A stretch of 64,000 nt of DNA from CANIGN01 sp041391385 (GTDB lineage Bacteria > Bdellovibrionota > UBA2428): NCBI GenBank assembly GCA_041391385.1, contig JAWKOD010000006.1, forward strand, positions 124,001 through 188,000, read 5' to 3'. Shown in pieces: positions 1 through 8,741 of the stretch. Numbering within the stretch: position 1 is the first letter of the stretch; each line of letters opens with the position of its first letter. The notes below the pieces were generated by a model. That model was not told where the DNA came from, ran no database searches, and saw only the letters and a list, made by a program, of their open reading frames with translations. The translations under genes and the position numbers were made by a program.

Positions 1-219
1 AAAAAGAACAACGACGTCGCTATTCTTGTAGCGGATAAAATGACTAAGCCTCAGATCTCTAAGGCTGTTCAAGAAGTTTTCGGTATTAAGCCTTTGAGCG
101 TTCGTATCGTAAATTTTCGTCGTAAAGAAAAAAGAAACAAATTCTCAGTCATAGCTCCTCAGAGTTTCAAAAAAGCATATTTGAAACTTCCTGAGGGAAA
201 GCGTCTTGAGTTGAAGTAG
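1..219 (+). CDS. rplW: 50S ribosomal protein L23 (5' end outside window)
   Basis: Frame 1 is open from the first base to a TAG at 217-219 and gives 72 residues, against about 95 for full-length L23, so the N-terminus lies upstream of the window. The visible part matches the L23 core and C-terminus: a KAVQEVFGIKPLSVR-like segment followed by a basic stretch. L23 sits at the peptide exit tunnel of the large subunit. It directly precedes rplB, the standard S10-operon order. Confidence 0.9.
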   Translation, partial: KKNNDVAILVADKMTKPQISKAVQEVFGIKPLSVRIVNFRRKEKRNKFSVIAPQSFKKAYLKLPEGKRLELK

Positions 220-232
220 GAGCGACCAGAAC

Positions 233-1072
233 ATGAAAAGCTTTCGCCCAACATCTCCATCTAATCGCCAGAGAACAGTGGCTGATTTTTCTGATTTAGA
301 AAAATCTGCTCCACCTAAGTCTCTTCTAACGAGCAAAACTCGTCAGGCGGGTCGTAACAACCACGGTCATATTACAAGCCGCTTTCGTGGAGGCGGTCAT
401 AAAAGAAGATATCGTTTAGTAAGTTTTTGCCGAGAGCACGTAGGTGTTCCAGCTGTTGTTGAGGGTCTTTATTATGATCCCAACAGAAGTGCACGTTTAG
501 CACTTTTGCATTATGCAAACGGCGCAAAAGCCTTCATTTTAGCTCCAGTGGGAATTAAAAAAGGCGACAAACTTGAAACAGGTCCTCAGGCAGACATTAA
601 GCCTGGGAATTCACTCCCTCTATTAAATATACCTATGGGTTCAAACATCCATAGTATTGAAATTTACCCTGGTAGTGGTGCTCAGCTTGTAAGATCTGCA
701 GGTGTGGCAGCACAACTTTTGGGTCGCGAAGGAAAATTCGCTCAAATCAGACTTCCCAGTGGTGAAGTAAGACTTGTAAACAATGATTGCTATGCAACTA
801 TTGGCCAAGTTGGAAACACTGAACACGAAGGTGTCGTTGCCGGTAAGGCAGGACGCACTCGCTGGAAGGGTAAGAGACCTCATAACCGAGGTACAACAAT
901 GAACCCAGTAGATCACCCGCATGGTGGTGGTGAAGGTCGCACAACTGGTGGACGTCACCCCGTTTCACCTTGGGGCAAACCTACTAAAGGATTTAAAACA
1001 CGTAGTAATAAACGCACTGACGCTTTCATTGTGAAAGGTCGTCCGCGCGGTAAGCAAACAGGCGGAAGGTAA
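233..1072 (+). CDS. rplB: 50S ribosomal protein L2
   Basis: The 279-residue product has the family's usual length. It carries the L2 hallmarks RFRGGGHKRRYR near residue 50 and MNPVDHPHGGGEG near residue 225, including the conserved histidine needed for peptidyl-transferase function, and ends in a basic tail. L2 binds 23S rRNA at the subunit interface. An AGGAG-like site just after the rplW stop precedes the ATG. The gene lies between rplW and rpsS as in most bacteria. Confidence 0.97.
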   Translation: MKSFRPTSPSNRQRTVADFSDLEKSAPPKSLLTSKTRQAGRNNHGHITSRFRGGGHKRRYRLVSFCREHVGVPAVVEGLYYDPNRSARLALLHYANGAKAFILAPVGIKKGDKLETGPQADIKPGNSLPLLNIPMGSNIHSIEIYPGSGAQLVRSAGVAAQLLGREGKFAQIRLPSGEVRLVNNDCYATIGQVGNTEHEGVVAGKAGRTRWKGKRPHNRGTTMNPVDHPHGGGEGRTTGGRHPVSPWGKPTKGFKTRSNKRTDAFIVKGRPRGKQTGGR

Positions 1073-1077
1073 TTGAT

Positions 1078-1362
1078 ATGGCTCGTTCATTAAAAAAAGG
1101 ACCATTTATCGCTAACTCGCTTCAAGAGAAGATTGAAAAAGCTCGCAAGGAAGGCGCTCGAAAAAGCGTCATTAAAACTTGGTCAAGAGCTTCTTTGATT
1201 ACTCCTGACGCTGTCGGATTAAGCTTTGCTGTTCATAACGGCAAAAAGTTTATTCCACTTTATGTAACTGAAAACATGGTGGGACACCGTTTTGGGGAAT
1301 TTGCTCCAACACGACATTTTGGTGGTCACACGTCTGGCGATAAAAAAGCCAGCGCATCTTAA
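1078..1362 (+). CDS. rpsS: 30S ribosomal protein S19
   Basis: The 94-residue protein begins MARSLKKGPFI, diagnostic of S19, and has the conserved GHRFGEFAPTRHFGGH segment near its end. S19 sits in the head of the small subunit and pairs with S13. It follows rplB by 5 nt, and a GGAAGG ribosome binding site lies inside the end of rplB. Confidence 0.97.
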   Translation: MARSLKKGPFIANSLQEKIEKARKEGARKSVIKTWSRASLITPDAVGLSFAVHNGKKFIPLYVTENMVGHRFGEFAPTRHFGGHTSGDKKASAS

Positions 1363-1374
1363 GGAGGAATGGAA

Positions 1375-1821
1375 ATGGCAAAAACACAATTACCCATTAC
1401 AGCCTCTAACGCTAAATTGAGTTATGCAATGATATCTCCATTTCGTTGCCGACTCGTAGCGGATCTTATCCGTGGTAAGGCAATCGAGGACGCAAGCCGT
1501 CTGCTCATCCTCGAGAATAAAAAAGCAGCGAAAATCCTATATAAACTTCTCAAAAGTGCCATGAGTAATGCTGAACAAAAAGGTGTTGCGGACTTAGAGA
1601 GACTTTATGTTAGCGATCTTCGCATAGATGAAGGTCCTCGTATTAAACGTTGGATGCCTCGCGCACAAGGTCGTGCGGATCGTCGTTTAACTCGAACTTC
1701 TCACATTTCCCTTGGACTTGCTGAGAAAACCGGCAGCGCTCCTGTGAAAAGCGCTAAAACATCTACAAAAGCTAAAAAAACAACAAAAGCTACTTCTAAA
1801 AAGAAGGGCAGTGAGGAATAA
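1375..1821 (+). CDS. rplV: 50S ribosomal protein L22 with Lys/Ala-rich tail
   Basis: Two in-frame ATGs compete. The AAGGAGG at 1361-1367 is 1 nt from the ATG at 1369 but 7 nt from the ATG at 1375, so I chose 1375 (148 residues). The core matches L22: SPFRCRLVADLIRGK early and RWMPRAQGRADRR in the tunnel-lining hairpin. About 30 extra residues at the C-terminus are almost only Lys, Ala, Thr and Ser. Similar tails occur on L29, S17 and L17 in this cluster. L22 lines the exit tunnel. Confidence 0.95.
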   Translation: MAKTQLPITASNAKLSYAMISPFRCRLVADLIRGKAIEDASRLLILENKKAAKILYKLLKSAMSNAEQKGVADLERLYVSDLRIDEGPRIKRWMPRAQGRADRRLTRTSHISLGLAEKTGSAPVKSAKTSTKAKKTTKATSKKKGSEE

Positions 1822-1823
1822 GT

Positions 1824-2522
1824 ATGGGTCAGAAGACGCATCCAACAGGATTTAGGGTCGGAATTACAAAACCTTGGAAGTCGCGCTGGTATTCTGAAAA
1901 AGAATTCGGTCGTAACTTGTCAGAGGACTATGTCCTTCGCCGTTTTGTTAAGGAAAAACTCTATAATTCAGGTGTTAGCAAAATTGAAATTGAAAGAACG
2001 GCCTCTAAACTTAGAGTGAACGTTTTCTCTGCTCGCCCCGGTATTGCTATCGGTAAAAAAGGTGCTGGCATTGAGCAACTTCGAATGGATATTGCTAAAA
2101 AAATTAAAAAGCCTATTGAGGAAGTTTTCTTGAACGTAACTGAAGTTCGTAAAGCTGAAGCTGATGCTCAATTGATTGCTGAAAATGTGGCAAACCAAAT
2201 TGAACGTCGTGTGGCTTATCGTCGCGCTATGAAAAATGCGATTCAACAAGCTTTAAAATTTGGTGTTGAAGGTATCAAGATCAGAGTATCTGGTCGTTTG
2301 GGTGGATCTGAAATTGCTCGTTCTGATAAATATGCGGAAGGATCTATTCCTCTTCATACTTTAAGAGCGGACATTGAGTATGGTTTCATTGAAGCAAAAA
2401 CAACAGCTGGAATTATTGGAATTAAAGTATGGGTTTATAAGGGTGAGATTGACATGAGAACTCGCCTCGGAAGATCCCGCGGTGCGGTTGTAGCAAATGC
2501 TGCAGCTGGATTGCCTATTTAA
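1824..2522 (+). CDS. rpsC: 30S ribosomal protein S3
   Basis: The 232-residue product starts MGQKTHPTGFRVG, typical of S3. A type II KH RNA-binding domain has its IGKKG loop near residue 75, followed by the C-terminal S3 domain with RADIEYGF and a GVKVWVYKGE-like segment. S3 lies at the mRNA entry channel. It starts 2 nt after rplV and is followed by rplP, the standard order. Confidence 0.97.
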   Translation: MGQKTHPTGFRVGITKPWKSRWYSEKEFGRNLSEDYVLRRFVKEKLYNSGVSKIEIERTASKLRVNVFSARPGIAIGKKGAGIEQLRMDIAKKIKKPIEEVFLNVTEVRKAEADAQLIAENVANQIERRVAYRRAMKNAIQQALKFGVEGIKIRVSGRLGGSEIARSDKYAEGSIPLHTLRADIEYGFIEAKTTAGIIGIKVWVYKGEIDMRTRLGRSRGAVVANAAAGLPI

Positions 2523-2532
2523 GGAGTAAACG

Positions 2533-2952
2533 ATGTTAGCACCTAAGAGAACAAAATATCGCAAGGTCCACAAAGGACACCTCGCCGGAAAAGCAACTCG
2601 TTGTAATACATTGTCTTTTGGTGAATTCGGTCTTCAGTGCTTAGAGCCAGGCTGGATCACAGCTCGTCAGATTGAGGCAAGTCGTATTGCTATGACTCGT
2701 TCAATTAAACGTGGCGGAAAAGTGTGGATTCGCATATTCCCTCAGAAGTCAGTTACTAAGAAACCTGCTGAAACAAGGATGGGTAGTGGTAAAGGTAATC
2801 CTGAATATTGGGTAGCACCCGTAAAACCTGGAACAATGCTATTTGAAATGGAAGGCGTGAGTCGTGAAATTGCTGAAAAGGCATTTACATTAGCTCTCCA
2901 TAAGCTTCCATTGAGAACGCGCATTATTTCTCGTAACGAGCTTATTTTATAA
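2533..2952 (+). CDS. rplP: 50S ribosomal protein L16
   Basis: The 139-residue protein opens MLAPKRTKYRKVHKG and contains TRSIKRGGKVWIRIFP and MGSGKGNPEYWVA, all L16 signatures. L16 organises the A-site region of 23S rRNA. An AAGGAG site at the rpsC stop gives a good ribosome binding site. Length is normal for the family. Confidence 0.97.
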   Translation: MLAPKRTKYRKVHKGHLAGKATRCNTLSFGEFGLQCLEPGWITARQIEASRIAMTRSIKRGGKVWIRIFPQKSVTKKPAETRMGSGKGNPEYWVAPVKPGTMLFEMEGVSREIAEKAFTLALHKLPLRTRIISRNELIL

Positions 2953-2969
2953 GGTATTGGGAAGATTAT

Positions 2970-3230
2970 ATGGCAGTTAAAAAAACGAAAAAAGTAACAA
3001 GCTCAAAAGCAAAGAAAGCTCCTGCTAAGAAAAAAGCAGCAGCTCCTAAGGCAAAAAAAGTTGAGCAATCTGTTGAGGCAAAAGATCTCGATAGAAAAGC
3101 AATTGCAGCTCATGCCCGCCAAGCAAAGAAAGAGCTTTTGGCAATTCGATTTAACCTTCAGGCACCTAGCCTTAAGGAATATCGTCGTAAAAAAACTGAA
3201 GTACAGAAATTTCTGTCTCAGTTGAATTAA
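2970..3230 (+). CDS. rpmC: 50S ribosomal protein L29 with basic N-terminal extension
   Basis: The last 50 or so residues are recognisable L29 (KELLAIRFNLQ, then a coiled helix ending in FLSQLN). At 86 residues it is longer than the usual 60-70 because of an N-terminal extension of roughly 30 residues, nearly all Lys, Ala and Ser. The only reasonable start is the ATG at 2970; no internal ATG with a ribosome binding site precedes the core. L29 sits near the exit tunnel and contributes to chaperone docking. Confidence 0.9.
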   Translation: MAVKKTKKVTSSKAKKAPAKKKAAAPKAKKVEQSVEAKDLDRKAIAAHARQAKKELLAIRFNLQAPSLKEYRRKKTEVQKFLSQLN

Positions 3231-3241
3231 AGGAAGAATGT

Positions 3242-3580
3242 ATGTCGGCAAGAACGTTTGAAGGAACAGTGATGAGTACTAAAATGCAGAAAACCCTTGT
3301 GGTTGCTGTGTCTCGTCAATTTCAAGAATCGCGCACAGGGAAAATTGTGTTTCGGGATAAGAAATACAAGGTTCATTGCGAAGACAGTGCAGTGAACGAA
3401 GGCGATCTCGTCTTATTCTCTGAATGTCGTCCAATGTCTAAAGATAAGAAGTTTCGCCTCGTTAAAGTAGTGAAGCAGTCTATCCAAGCCTTGGAAGTTA
3501 ATGATGAGACTGTTGAGTCTCAAGCAGCAACTGCTAAAGCAGCAGCTAAAGCTACAAAAGCTAAAGAGGTGCAGTCATGA
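3242..3580 (+). CDS. rpsQ: 30S ribosomal protein S17 with Ala/Lys tail
   Basis: The core is an S17 OB-fold: FEGTVMSTKMQKTLVV at the start, then KYKVHCEDSAVNEGD and an ECRPMSKDKKFRLVKV segment. At 112 residues it exceeds the usual 80-90 because of an Ala/Lys-rich tail. Its TGA overlaps the rplN ATG (3577-3580), implying translational coupling. Use of TGA as a true stop here matters for interpreting rpsN downstream. Confidence 0.95.
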   Translation: MSARTFEGTVMSTKMQKTLVVAVSRQFQESRTGKIVFRDKKYKVHCEDSAVNEGDLVLFSECRPMSKDKKFRLVKVVKQSIQALEVNDETVESQAATAKAAAKATKAKEVQS

Positions 3581-3945
3581 TTCAGCACACATCAGAACTC
3601 AACGTAGCTGATAACTCTGGGGCTCGCGTTGTAAAATGTATTAAAGTTTTGGGCGGAACACGCCGTCGTTACGCTAGTTTAGGAGACGTTATTGTTTGCT
3701 CAGTTAAGGCAGCAACTCCTGAGTCTAAAATCCGTAAGGGCGACGTTGTAAAAGCGATTATCGTAAGAACGAGAAAAGAAGTTCGTCGAGCAGACGGAAG
3801 CTATATTCGTTTTGATGATAACGCAGCCGTTATCGTCAACCCTTCTTTTGAGCCTATTGGGACACGCGTTTTCGGACCCGTTGCTCGTGAAATTAGAGCA
3901 ACTAAAAGTAGCAAAATAGTGTCTCTTGCGATGGAGGTACTCTAA
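3577..3945 (+). CDS. rplN: 50S ribosomal protein L14
   Basis: The 122-residue product is standard L14: MIQHTSELNVADNSGAR at the start, VKAIIVRTRKE in the middle, RVFGPVAREIR near the end. L14 sits at the subunit interface. The start overlaps the rpsQ stop by 4 nt. Confidence 0.98.
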   Translation: MIQHTSELNVADNSGARVVKCIKVLGGTRRRYASLGDVIVCSVKAATPESKIRKGDVVKAIIVRTRKEVRRADGSYIRFDDNAAVIVNPSFEPIGTRVFGPVAREIRATKSSKIVSLAMEVL

Positions 3946-3946
3946 A

Positions 3947-4261
3947 ATGTCTCGTGTATCACATGTGAAAAAGAATGACACAGTTGTTGCTTTGTCTGGA
4001 GCTTTTATCGGTCAAACCGGTAAGGTGCTTGCTGTTAAAAATAAAAGTAGCAAAATTCAAGTTGAAGGTTTGGGAGCAGTTAAAAAACACATCAAACCCA
4101 ATCAGCAAAACCCTAAAGGCGGTATCGTTGAGCAGTTGAGATGGTGGCCCGCTTCTAAATTTATGGTTTGCGACAGCGCAGGTAAAAAATTAGGCCGCGT
4201 TGGTTTTAAAGCAGAAAAAGGTGCGACTAAAGAACGCACTTATTCCGGTGGAAGGAAATAG
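3947..4261 (+). CDS. rplX: 50S ribosomal protein L24
   Basis: I start at the ATG at 3947, 9 nt after a GGAGG at 3933-3937 and just past the rplN stop. An in-frame TTG at 3926 would lie inside rplN without a ribosome binding site. The 104-residue protein has the KOW motif (HVKKNDTVVALSGAFIGQTG) and KAVKKHIKPNQQNPKGG-like features of L24, an assembly initiator of the large subunit. Confidence 0.95.
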   Translation: MSRVSHVKKNDTVVALSGAFIGQTGKVLAVKNKSSKIQVEGLGAVKKHIKPNQQNPKGGIVEQLRWWPASKFMVCDSAGKKLGRVGFKAEKGATKERTYSGGRK

Positions 4262-4264
4262 GCT

Positions 4265-4855
4265 ATGGCAACGGAAAAGAAAGCCGATGGCGCTAAGTAT
4301 CAATCACGTTTGAAGAAAACTTATAACGAAGAAATTCGAAAAAAGTTAATTTCTTCAGGAAAATTCAAGAACGTTATGCAAGTTCCTAAGCTCGAGAAGA
4401 TCGTTATTTCTTGTTCTATGAAAGACGCTCTTTTGAACCCTAAGGCTCTTGAGAGCTTTGCAGAAGAAATTACAAATATTGCTGGTCAGAAAGCTGTTCT
4501 CACAAAAGCAAAGAAGGCGATTGCTAACTTTAAATTACGTGAAAACATCAACTTGGGCTGTGTTGTAACTCTTCGCAAAGAGCGTATGTATGACTTTTTA
4601 GATCGATTTATCAATATATCTTGTCCTCGTATTCGTGACTTTAAAGGGTTTCCCGAAAAGAGTTTCGATGGTCGTGGAAATTATTCTGTAGGCATTAAGG
4701 AGCACACTGTGTTTTCTGAAGTTAACTATGACAGAGTTGATAAGGTCAGGGGATTCAACATTACGTTTGGAACGTCCGCTAAAACGGACGAAGACGCTCT
4801 TGTTCTTTTGAAAGAATTTGGATTTCCATTCAGAAGACAGGAAGCGGTGAGGTAA
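4265..4855 (+). CDS. rplE: 50S ribosomal protein L5
   Basis: L5 is identified by MQVPKLEKIVISC, the GQKAVLTKAKKAIANFKLR region, and SFDGRGNYSVGIKEH followed by FNITFGTSAKTDEDA. At 196 residues it is slightly long because of about 15 extra N-terminal residues. L5 binds 5S rRNA. In most bacteria rpsN follows rplE; here rpsH follows directly and rpsN is found at 13340. Confidence 0.97.
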   Translation: MATEKKADGAKYQSRLKKTYNEEIRKKLISSGKFKNVMQVPKLEKIVISCSMKDALLNPKALESFAEEITNIAGQKAVLTKAKKAIANFKLRENINLGCVVTLRKERMYDFLDRFINISCPRIRDFKGFPEKSFDGRGNYSVGIKEHTVFSEVNYDRVDKVRGFNITFGTSAKTDEDALVLLKEFGFPFRRQEAVR

Positions 4856-4861
4856 GAACTT

Positions 4862-5263
4862 ATGACAAATGATCAATTAGCAGATTTTTTAACTCGTATT
4901 CGTAATGCCGGTACGGCACGTAAGATTCGAGTCGATGTTGTAAAAACAAAAATGAACGATGCAGTTGCAAGCATTCTTCTTAAAGAAGGATATGTAAAAA
5001 GCGTTAAAGATGTGGAAGTGGAAGGAAGGCAGTGGATTCGCGTTTTCTTAAAGTATGAAAATGGCGATATTCGTAAGCCTGTTATTAAGTCACTTCGTCG
5101 TGTTTCTAAGCCTGGATTACGTCGTTATGTTGGGTCGGACAACCTACCTAAGGTAATGAGTGGTTTTGGTTTAGCAATTCTTTCAACATCTAAAGGAGTT
5201 ATGACTGGTAAAGAAGCTCGTGAACACCGTGTCGGTGGTGAGCATCTTTGCTCCGTCTGGTAG
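4862..5263 (+). CDS. rpsH: 30S ribosomal protein S8
   Basis: The 133-residue protein begins TNDQLADFLTRIRNAG and ends GKEAREHRVGGEHLCSVW, close to the S8 consensus including the C-terminal G-G-x-x-L-C-x-V-W. S8 binds the 16S central domain and in E. coli represses the spc operon. No site matching that control was looked for here. Confidence 0.97.
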   Translation: MTNDQLADFLTRIRNAGTARKIRVDVVKTKMNDAVASILLKEGYVKSVKDVEVEGRQWIRVFLKYENGDIRKPVIKSLRRVSKPGLRRYVGSDNLPKVMSGFGLAILSTSKGVMTGKEAREHRVGGEHLCSVW

Positions 5264-5271
5264 GGGTTTTT

Positions 5272-5820
5272 ATGTCTAGATTAGGTAAACTGACTGTAAA
5301 TGTTCCTTCAGCTGTAAAAGTAGCTGTTAACAAAGATGCTGTTAATTTTGAAGGACCTAAGGGAAAGCTTTCAGTAGCTATTCCTGCTGGAATTGGAATT
5401 AATGTTGATGCTGGGAAACTTTCTGTAACTCGAAGTAACGATGACGCTGACCAAAGAGCTAAACATGGTCTTGTTAGAAGTTTAGTGGCCAACTCTGTAA
5501 AAGGAGTTAGCGAAGGTTTTGAGCGTAAGCTTGAAATTAAAGGTGTCGGTTTTAGGGCTGCTGTAAAGGGAACAAGTCTCAATTTGACTGTGGGTTTTTC
5601 TCACCTTGTTGATTTTCCTCTTCCCCCAACAGTTACGGCAAAAGTAGAAGGCAATACAACAGTAGTTCTTTCATGCCCAGATAAAGGTTTATTGGGAGAT
5701 ACGGCGGCTAAGGTTAGAGCTGTACGACCCCCAGAGCCTTATCAAGGTAAGGGAATTCGTTATTCAGATGAAGTGATTAAACGCAAAGCAGGTAAATCTG
5801 CAGCGAGCGGAGCTAAATAA
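5272..5820 (+). CDS. rplF: 50S ribosomal protein L6
   Basis: The start at 5272 (MSRLGKLTVNVP) lies just past the rpsH stop; an in-frame TTG at 5248 would lie inside rpsH. The 182-residue protein shows the two L6 repeats and the C-terminal signature PEPYQGKGIRYSDEVIKRK. L6 lies near the sarcin-ricin loop. Length is normal. Confidence 0.96.
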   Translation: MSRLGKLTVNVPSAVKVAVNKDAVNFEGPKGKLSVAIPAGIGINVDAGKLSVTRSNDDADQRAKHGLVRSLVANSVKGVSEGFERKLEIKGVGFRAAVKGTSLNLTVGFSHLVDFPLPPTVTAKVEGNTTVVLSCPDKGLLGDTAAKVRAVRPPEPYQGKGIRYSDEVIKRKAGKSAASGAK

Positions 5821-5822
5821 TT

Positions 5823-6185
5823 ATGGCTAGGCAAGTAAATAAAAAAACAAGCAAGAAACTGTCTGCAAGAATCAAGCGGCATGAGCGAATTCGTAAGAAA
5901 GTTAGCGGAAGCACTGAGCGCCCTCGACTTTGTGTGCTCCGTTCAAATCGTGGTCTTGAAGTACAAGTTATTGATGATGCAACTAATAAAACAATTGTAG
6001 GGATGAGAACTCCCTCTAAAGTTACAGCAAACAAAGATCATGCAACTGAGCTTGGTAAGAAAATTGCTGAAGGCGCAAAAGCTAAAGGTATCACTCAAGT
6101 GATCTTTGATCGCGGCGGTTATATCTATCACGGAAAAATTGCAGCTTTAGCAGCAGGTGCTCGTGAAGCAGGATTGAAGTTTTGA
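5823..6185 (+). CDS. rplR: 50S ribosomal protein L18
   Basis: The 120-residue product has the L18 basic N-terminus (RIKRHERIRKKVSGSTERPR), an RLCVLRSNRGLEVQVIDD strand pair and the C-terminal FDRGGYIYHGKIAALAAGAR signature. It binds 5S rRNA with L5 and L25. It starts 2 nt after the rplF stop. Confidence 0.97.
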   Translation: MARQVNKKTSKKLSARIKRHERIRKKVSGSTERPRLCVLRSNRGLEVQVIDDATNKTIVGMRTPSKVTANKDHATELGKKIAEGAKAKGITQVIFDRGGYIYHGKIAALAAGAREAGLKF

Positions 6186-6197
6186 GGAATATAAAGA

Positions 6198-6701
6198 ATG
6201 GCTAATCAAGAAAAAGTTACAAAAAACTCTGATGACCAAGGCCTCGTAGACCGCGTCGTGCATATCGGCCGTGTTGCAAAAGTAGTAAAAGGCGGACGTC
6301 GCTTTAGCTTTAACGCAATTGTGGTTGTTGGCGATCGTAAGGGACAGGTTGGAATAGGACTCGGTAAAGCGGGCGAAGTTCCAGATGCTATCCGTAAGGC
6401 AGGCGAGCAAGCGAAGAAAAATCTATTAACAGTTCCTGTCACTCGAGGAGATACCAGTCCTCACACGGTTACTGGAAAGTTTGGATGTGGAAAAGTTGTG
6501 ATGCTTCCAGCTTCTGCAGGTACGGGCGTAATTGCTGGAGCAGCAGTTCGTGCTGTTATGGAATGTGCTGGAGTTAAGAACGTTCTGACAAAGTGTCTCG
6601 GTTCAAACAATGCTCACAACGTGTTGAAAGCAACAATTGACGGTCTTACTCGATTGAAGACATTGGAGAAATACCAAGGTCAATTGAAGGGCACTAACTA
6701 A
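6198..6701 (+). CDS. rpsE: 30S ribosomal protein S5
   Basis: The dsRNA-binding N-terminal half of S5 is visible (RVAKVVKGGRRFSFNAIVVV, then GKGQVGIGLGKAGEVP-like residues), followed by the second domain with PASAGTGVIAGAAVRAVMEC and LGSNNAHNVLKAT. The length of 167 residues is normal. S5 acts in decoding fidelity and mRNA unwinding. A GAGGAATA ribosome binding site precedes the ATG. Confidence 0.97.
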   Translation: MANQEKVTKNSDDQGLVDRVVHIGRVAKVVKGGRRFSFNAIVVVGDRKGQVGIGLGKAGEVPDAIRKAGEQAKKNLLTVPVTRGDTSPHTVTGKFGCGKVVMLPASAGTGVIAGAAVRAVMECAGVKNVLTKCLGSNNAHNVLKATIDGLTRLKTLEKYQGQLKGTN

Positions 6702-6727
6702 AAGGTATTTATTTAAAGGATAACTGT

Positions 6728-6913
6728 ATGGCTGAACAAAAAATATTTGTAAGACAAGTTCGCAGTAACACAAGAACCCGTTCACAACATGTGAAAACAC
6801 TTGTGGCTATGGGTTTAGGAAAGCGTGGCAAATCCACTACTTTGCCTGATAATGCTGCTGTTCGCGGAATGATCCGCTCTGTAATTCAATGGCTTGAGGT
6901 AAAACATGTTTAA
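6728..6913 (+). CDS. rpmD: 50S ribosomal protein L30
   Basis: The 61-residue protein matches L30: a beta strand IFVRQVRSNTRTR, a helix with QHVKTLVAMGLGKRGKS, and a C-terminal PDNAAVRGMIRSVIQWLEV. It overlaps the rplO start by 8 nt (6906-6913). Confidence 0.95.
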   Translation: MAEQKIFVRQVRSNTRTRSQHVKTLVAMGLGKRGKSTTLPDNAAVRGMIRSVIQWLEVKHV

Positions 6914-7409
6914 GCTACATAATTTAAAAGCACCTATCGGAAGTAACCATGCTCCTAAACGTAAGGGTTTGGGGATGGGTTCTGGTCTTGGAAAAACTGC
7001 AGGTAAAGGACATAAGGGTCAACTTGCACGAAGTGGTGGTTCGATTCACCCTGTATTTGAAGGTGGTCAAGTTCCTCACGCGAGACGTATGCCTAAAGTC
7101 GGCTTTAAGAGTCCACTTAAGCAAATTGATCATCGTGTGAATGTAGCTGAACTCGGAGAGTTTGCAGGTAAGGATCTTACAACTAAGGACTTGCTTCCTA
7201 AGACTTTGAGAACAAAAACTCGCTGCAGAGTGAGTGTTTATGGATCACGTCTTCCGGCTAAACTTCCAACTTCTCTTGAGGCGCATCACGTAAGTGCTAG
7301 CGTTCAAAAGCTTTTAGAAGGAAAAGGCGTTAAGGTAACTGTAGTTGCGTTAAAAGACGGTTCTAAACCTCGCGTAAGTACGCGTAAAAGAAATACAAAA
7401 CAGGCTTAA
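6906..7409 (+). CDS. rplO: 50S ribosomal protein L15
   Basis: L15 is shown by the basic Gly-rich N-terminus (GSNHAPKRKGLGMGSGLGKT, then GHKGQLARSGG) and the middle segment GGQVPHARRMPKVGFKSP. The 167-residue length is a little above the usual 145-150. L15 is a late assembly protein of the large subunit. It is followed by secY, the standard spc order. Confidence 0.96.
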   Translation: MFKLHNLKAPIGSNHAPKRKGLGMGSGLGKTAGKGHKGQLARSGGSIHPVFEGGQVPHARRMPKVGFKSPLKQIDHRVNVAELGEFAGKDLTTKDLLPKTLRTKTRCRVSVYGSRLPAKLPTSLEAHHVSASVQKLLEGKGVKVTVVALKDGSKPRVSTRKRNTKQA

Positions 7410-7444
7410 GGCTGCAACTGGAAGAGGGAAGAAGGTAAGTTTGG

Positions 7445-8740
7445 ATGGATACTAATCTTAGGAGTCGGATACTTTGGTTGATTGGACTTATTTTAGTCTA
7501 CAAAGTTGGAGTTCATATTCCAACTCCTGGAGTGAATGCTCAGGCCTTGGTGGAGTTATTTAACACTCGAAACTCGGCTAACATTTTAGGTCTACTCAAC
7601 TTGTTTTCAGGTGGCGCTCTGTCACAGCTCTCTATTTTAGGTCTTGGAATTTCTCCTTACATCTCTGCAAGTATCATTATGCAGCTTGCAACGATTATGT
7701 TTCCTCCTATTGAGCAACTTCAAAAAGAGGGTGAACATGGTCGCAGACAAATTAACCAATATACTCGTTACCTCACGGTAGCGATTGCTATCGTTCAGGG
7801 TTTTGTCATTTCAAGTCAGCTTCATGGACAGGTGAGTCCGACGAGTGGTCAGGCAATTTTTACTGAAACTGGATTAGCTTCTACTTCTCTAATGGTCTTG
7901 CTACTTACAACCGGCGCTGTTTTTACAATGTGGTTGGGTGAGCAGATTACTGAACGAGGAATTGGAAACGGTTCCAGTATTATCATTTTCGTGGGTATTG
8001 CTTCTTCATTCTTAAGTGGAGTGAATAAGTTGTGGGTTGCTTTTAAAGGTGACCAAATCAACATCGGAACTGTTATTGCTCTTGGAGTGATTATGGTCGG
8101 TGTTGTTGCTTTCATTGTGTATATGGAGCAGGGCTACCGCAAGGTCCCTATTCAGTACACACGTAGAGTTGTAGGTAAAAATGTTTATGGAGGTCAAGAA
8201 AGTCATCTTCCTCTAAAAATTAACGGTGCGGGTGTAATTCCTGCGATTTTTGCCAGTACAATTCTATTTTTCCCCGCAACTGTGCTTTCTTTTATTCCCT
8301 ATGAATGGGCTAAGAGTGCGGCGCAAAACTTTACTCCTAGCGGAATGCTTTTTAATATTCTTAACGTTCTGGCGATTGTATTTTTCTGCTTTTTTTATAC
8401 AGCGATTACTACAAACCCGAATGATCTTTCCGATAACTTGAAAAAATCAGGTGGTTATATCCCTGGAATTCGACCTGGAAAGGCTACGGCTGAGTTTTTG
8501 GACGCCATTGTTACACGACTTACGTTTTCTGGAGCAATCTACTTAGCAGCTGTATGTGTTCTTCCCACGATTATGATTCAGGCCTTCAAGGTGAACTTTT
8601 ACTTTGGTGGCACGACTCTTTTGATCTTAGTGGGTGTGGCTCTTGATACTATTAGTCAGGTTCAGGCACATCTGTTGTCTCAAAACTATGACGGCTTCTT
8701 AAAACAAGCACGTATGAGAGGTCGAAAGGCTTATAGCTAG
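7445..8740 (+). CDS. secY: Preprotein translocase subunit SecY
   Basis: SecY forms the protein-conducting channel of the inner membrane with SecE and SecG. The 431-residue product has ten hydrophobic segments and family landmarks: YKVGVHIPTPGVN in helix 1, the plug region FSGGALSQLSILGLGISPYI, EQITERGIGNGSSIIIF, and the C-terminal cytoplasmic region IRPGKATAEFLD. A TAA at 7436-7438 in the same frame prevents a longer N-terminus, which is about 15 residues shorter than in E. coli. It is followed 1 nt later by adk. This channel exports the many signal-peptide proteins in the window. Confidence 0.97.
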   Translation: MDTNLRSRILWLIGLILVYKVGVHIPTPGVNAQALVELFNTRNSANILGLLNLFSGGALSQLSILGLGISPYISASIIMQLATIMFPPIEQLQKEGEHGRRQINQYTRYLTVAIAIVQGFVISSQLHGQVSPTSGQAIFTETGLASTSLMVLLLTTGAVFTMWLGEQITERGIGNGSSIIIFVGIASSFLSGVNKLWVAFKGDQINIGTVIALGVIMVGVVAFIVYMEQGYRKVPIQYTRRVVGKNVYGGQESHLPLKINGAGVIPAIFASTILFFPATVLSFIPYEWAKSAAQNFTPSGMLFNILNVLAIVFFCFFYTAITTNPNDLSDNLKKSGGYIPGIRPGKATAEFLDAIVTRLTFSGAIYLAAVCVLPTIMIQAFKVNFYFGGTTLLILVGVALDTISQVQAHLLSQNYDGFLKQARMRGRKAYS

Positions 8741-8741
8741 A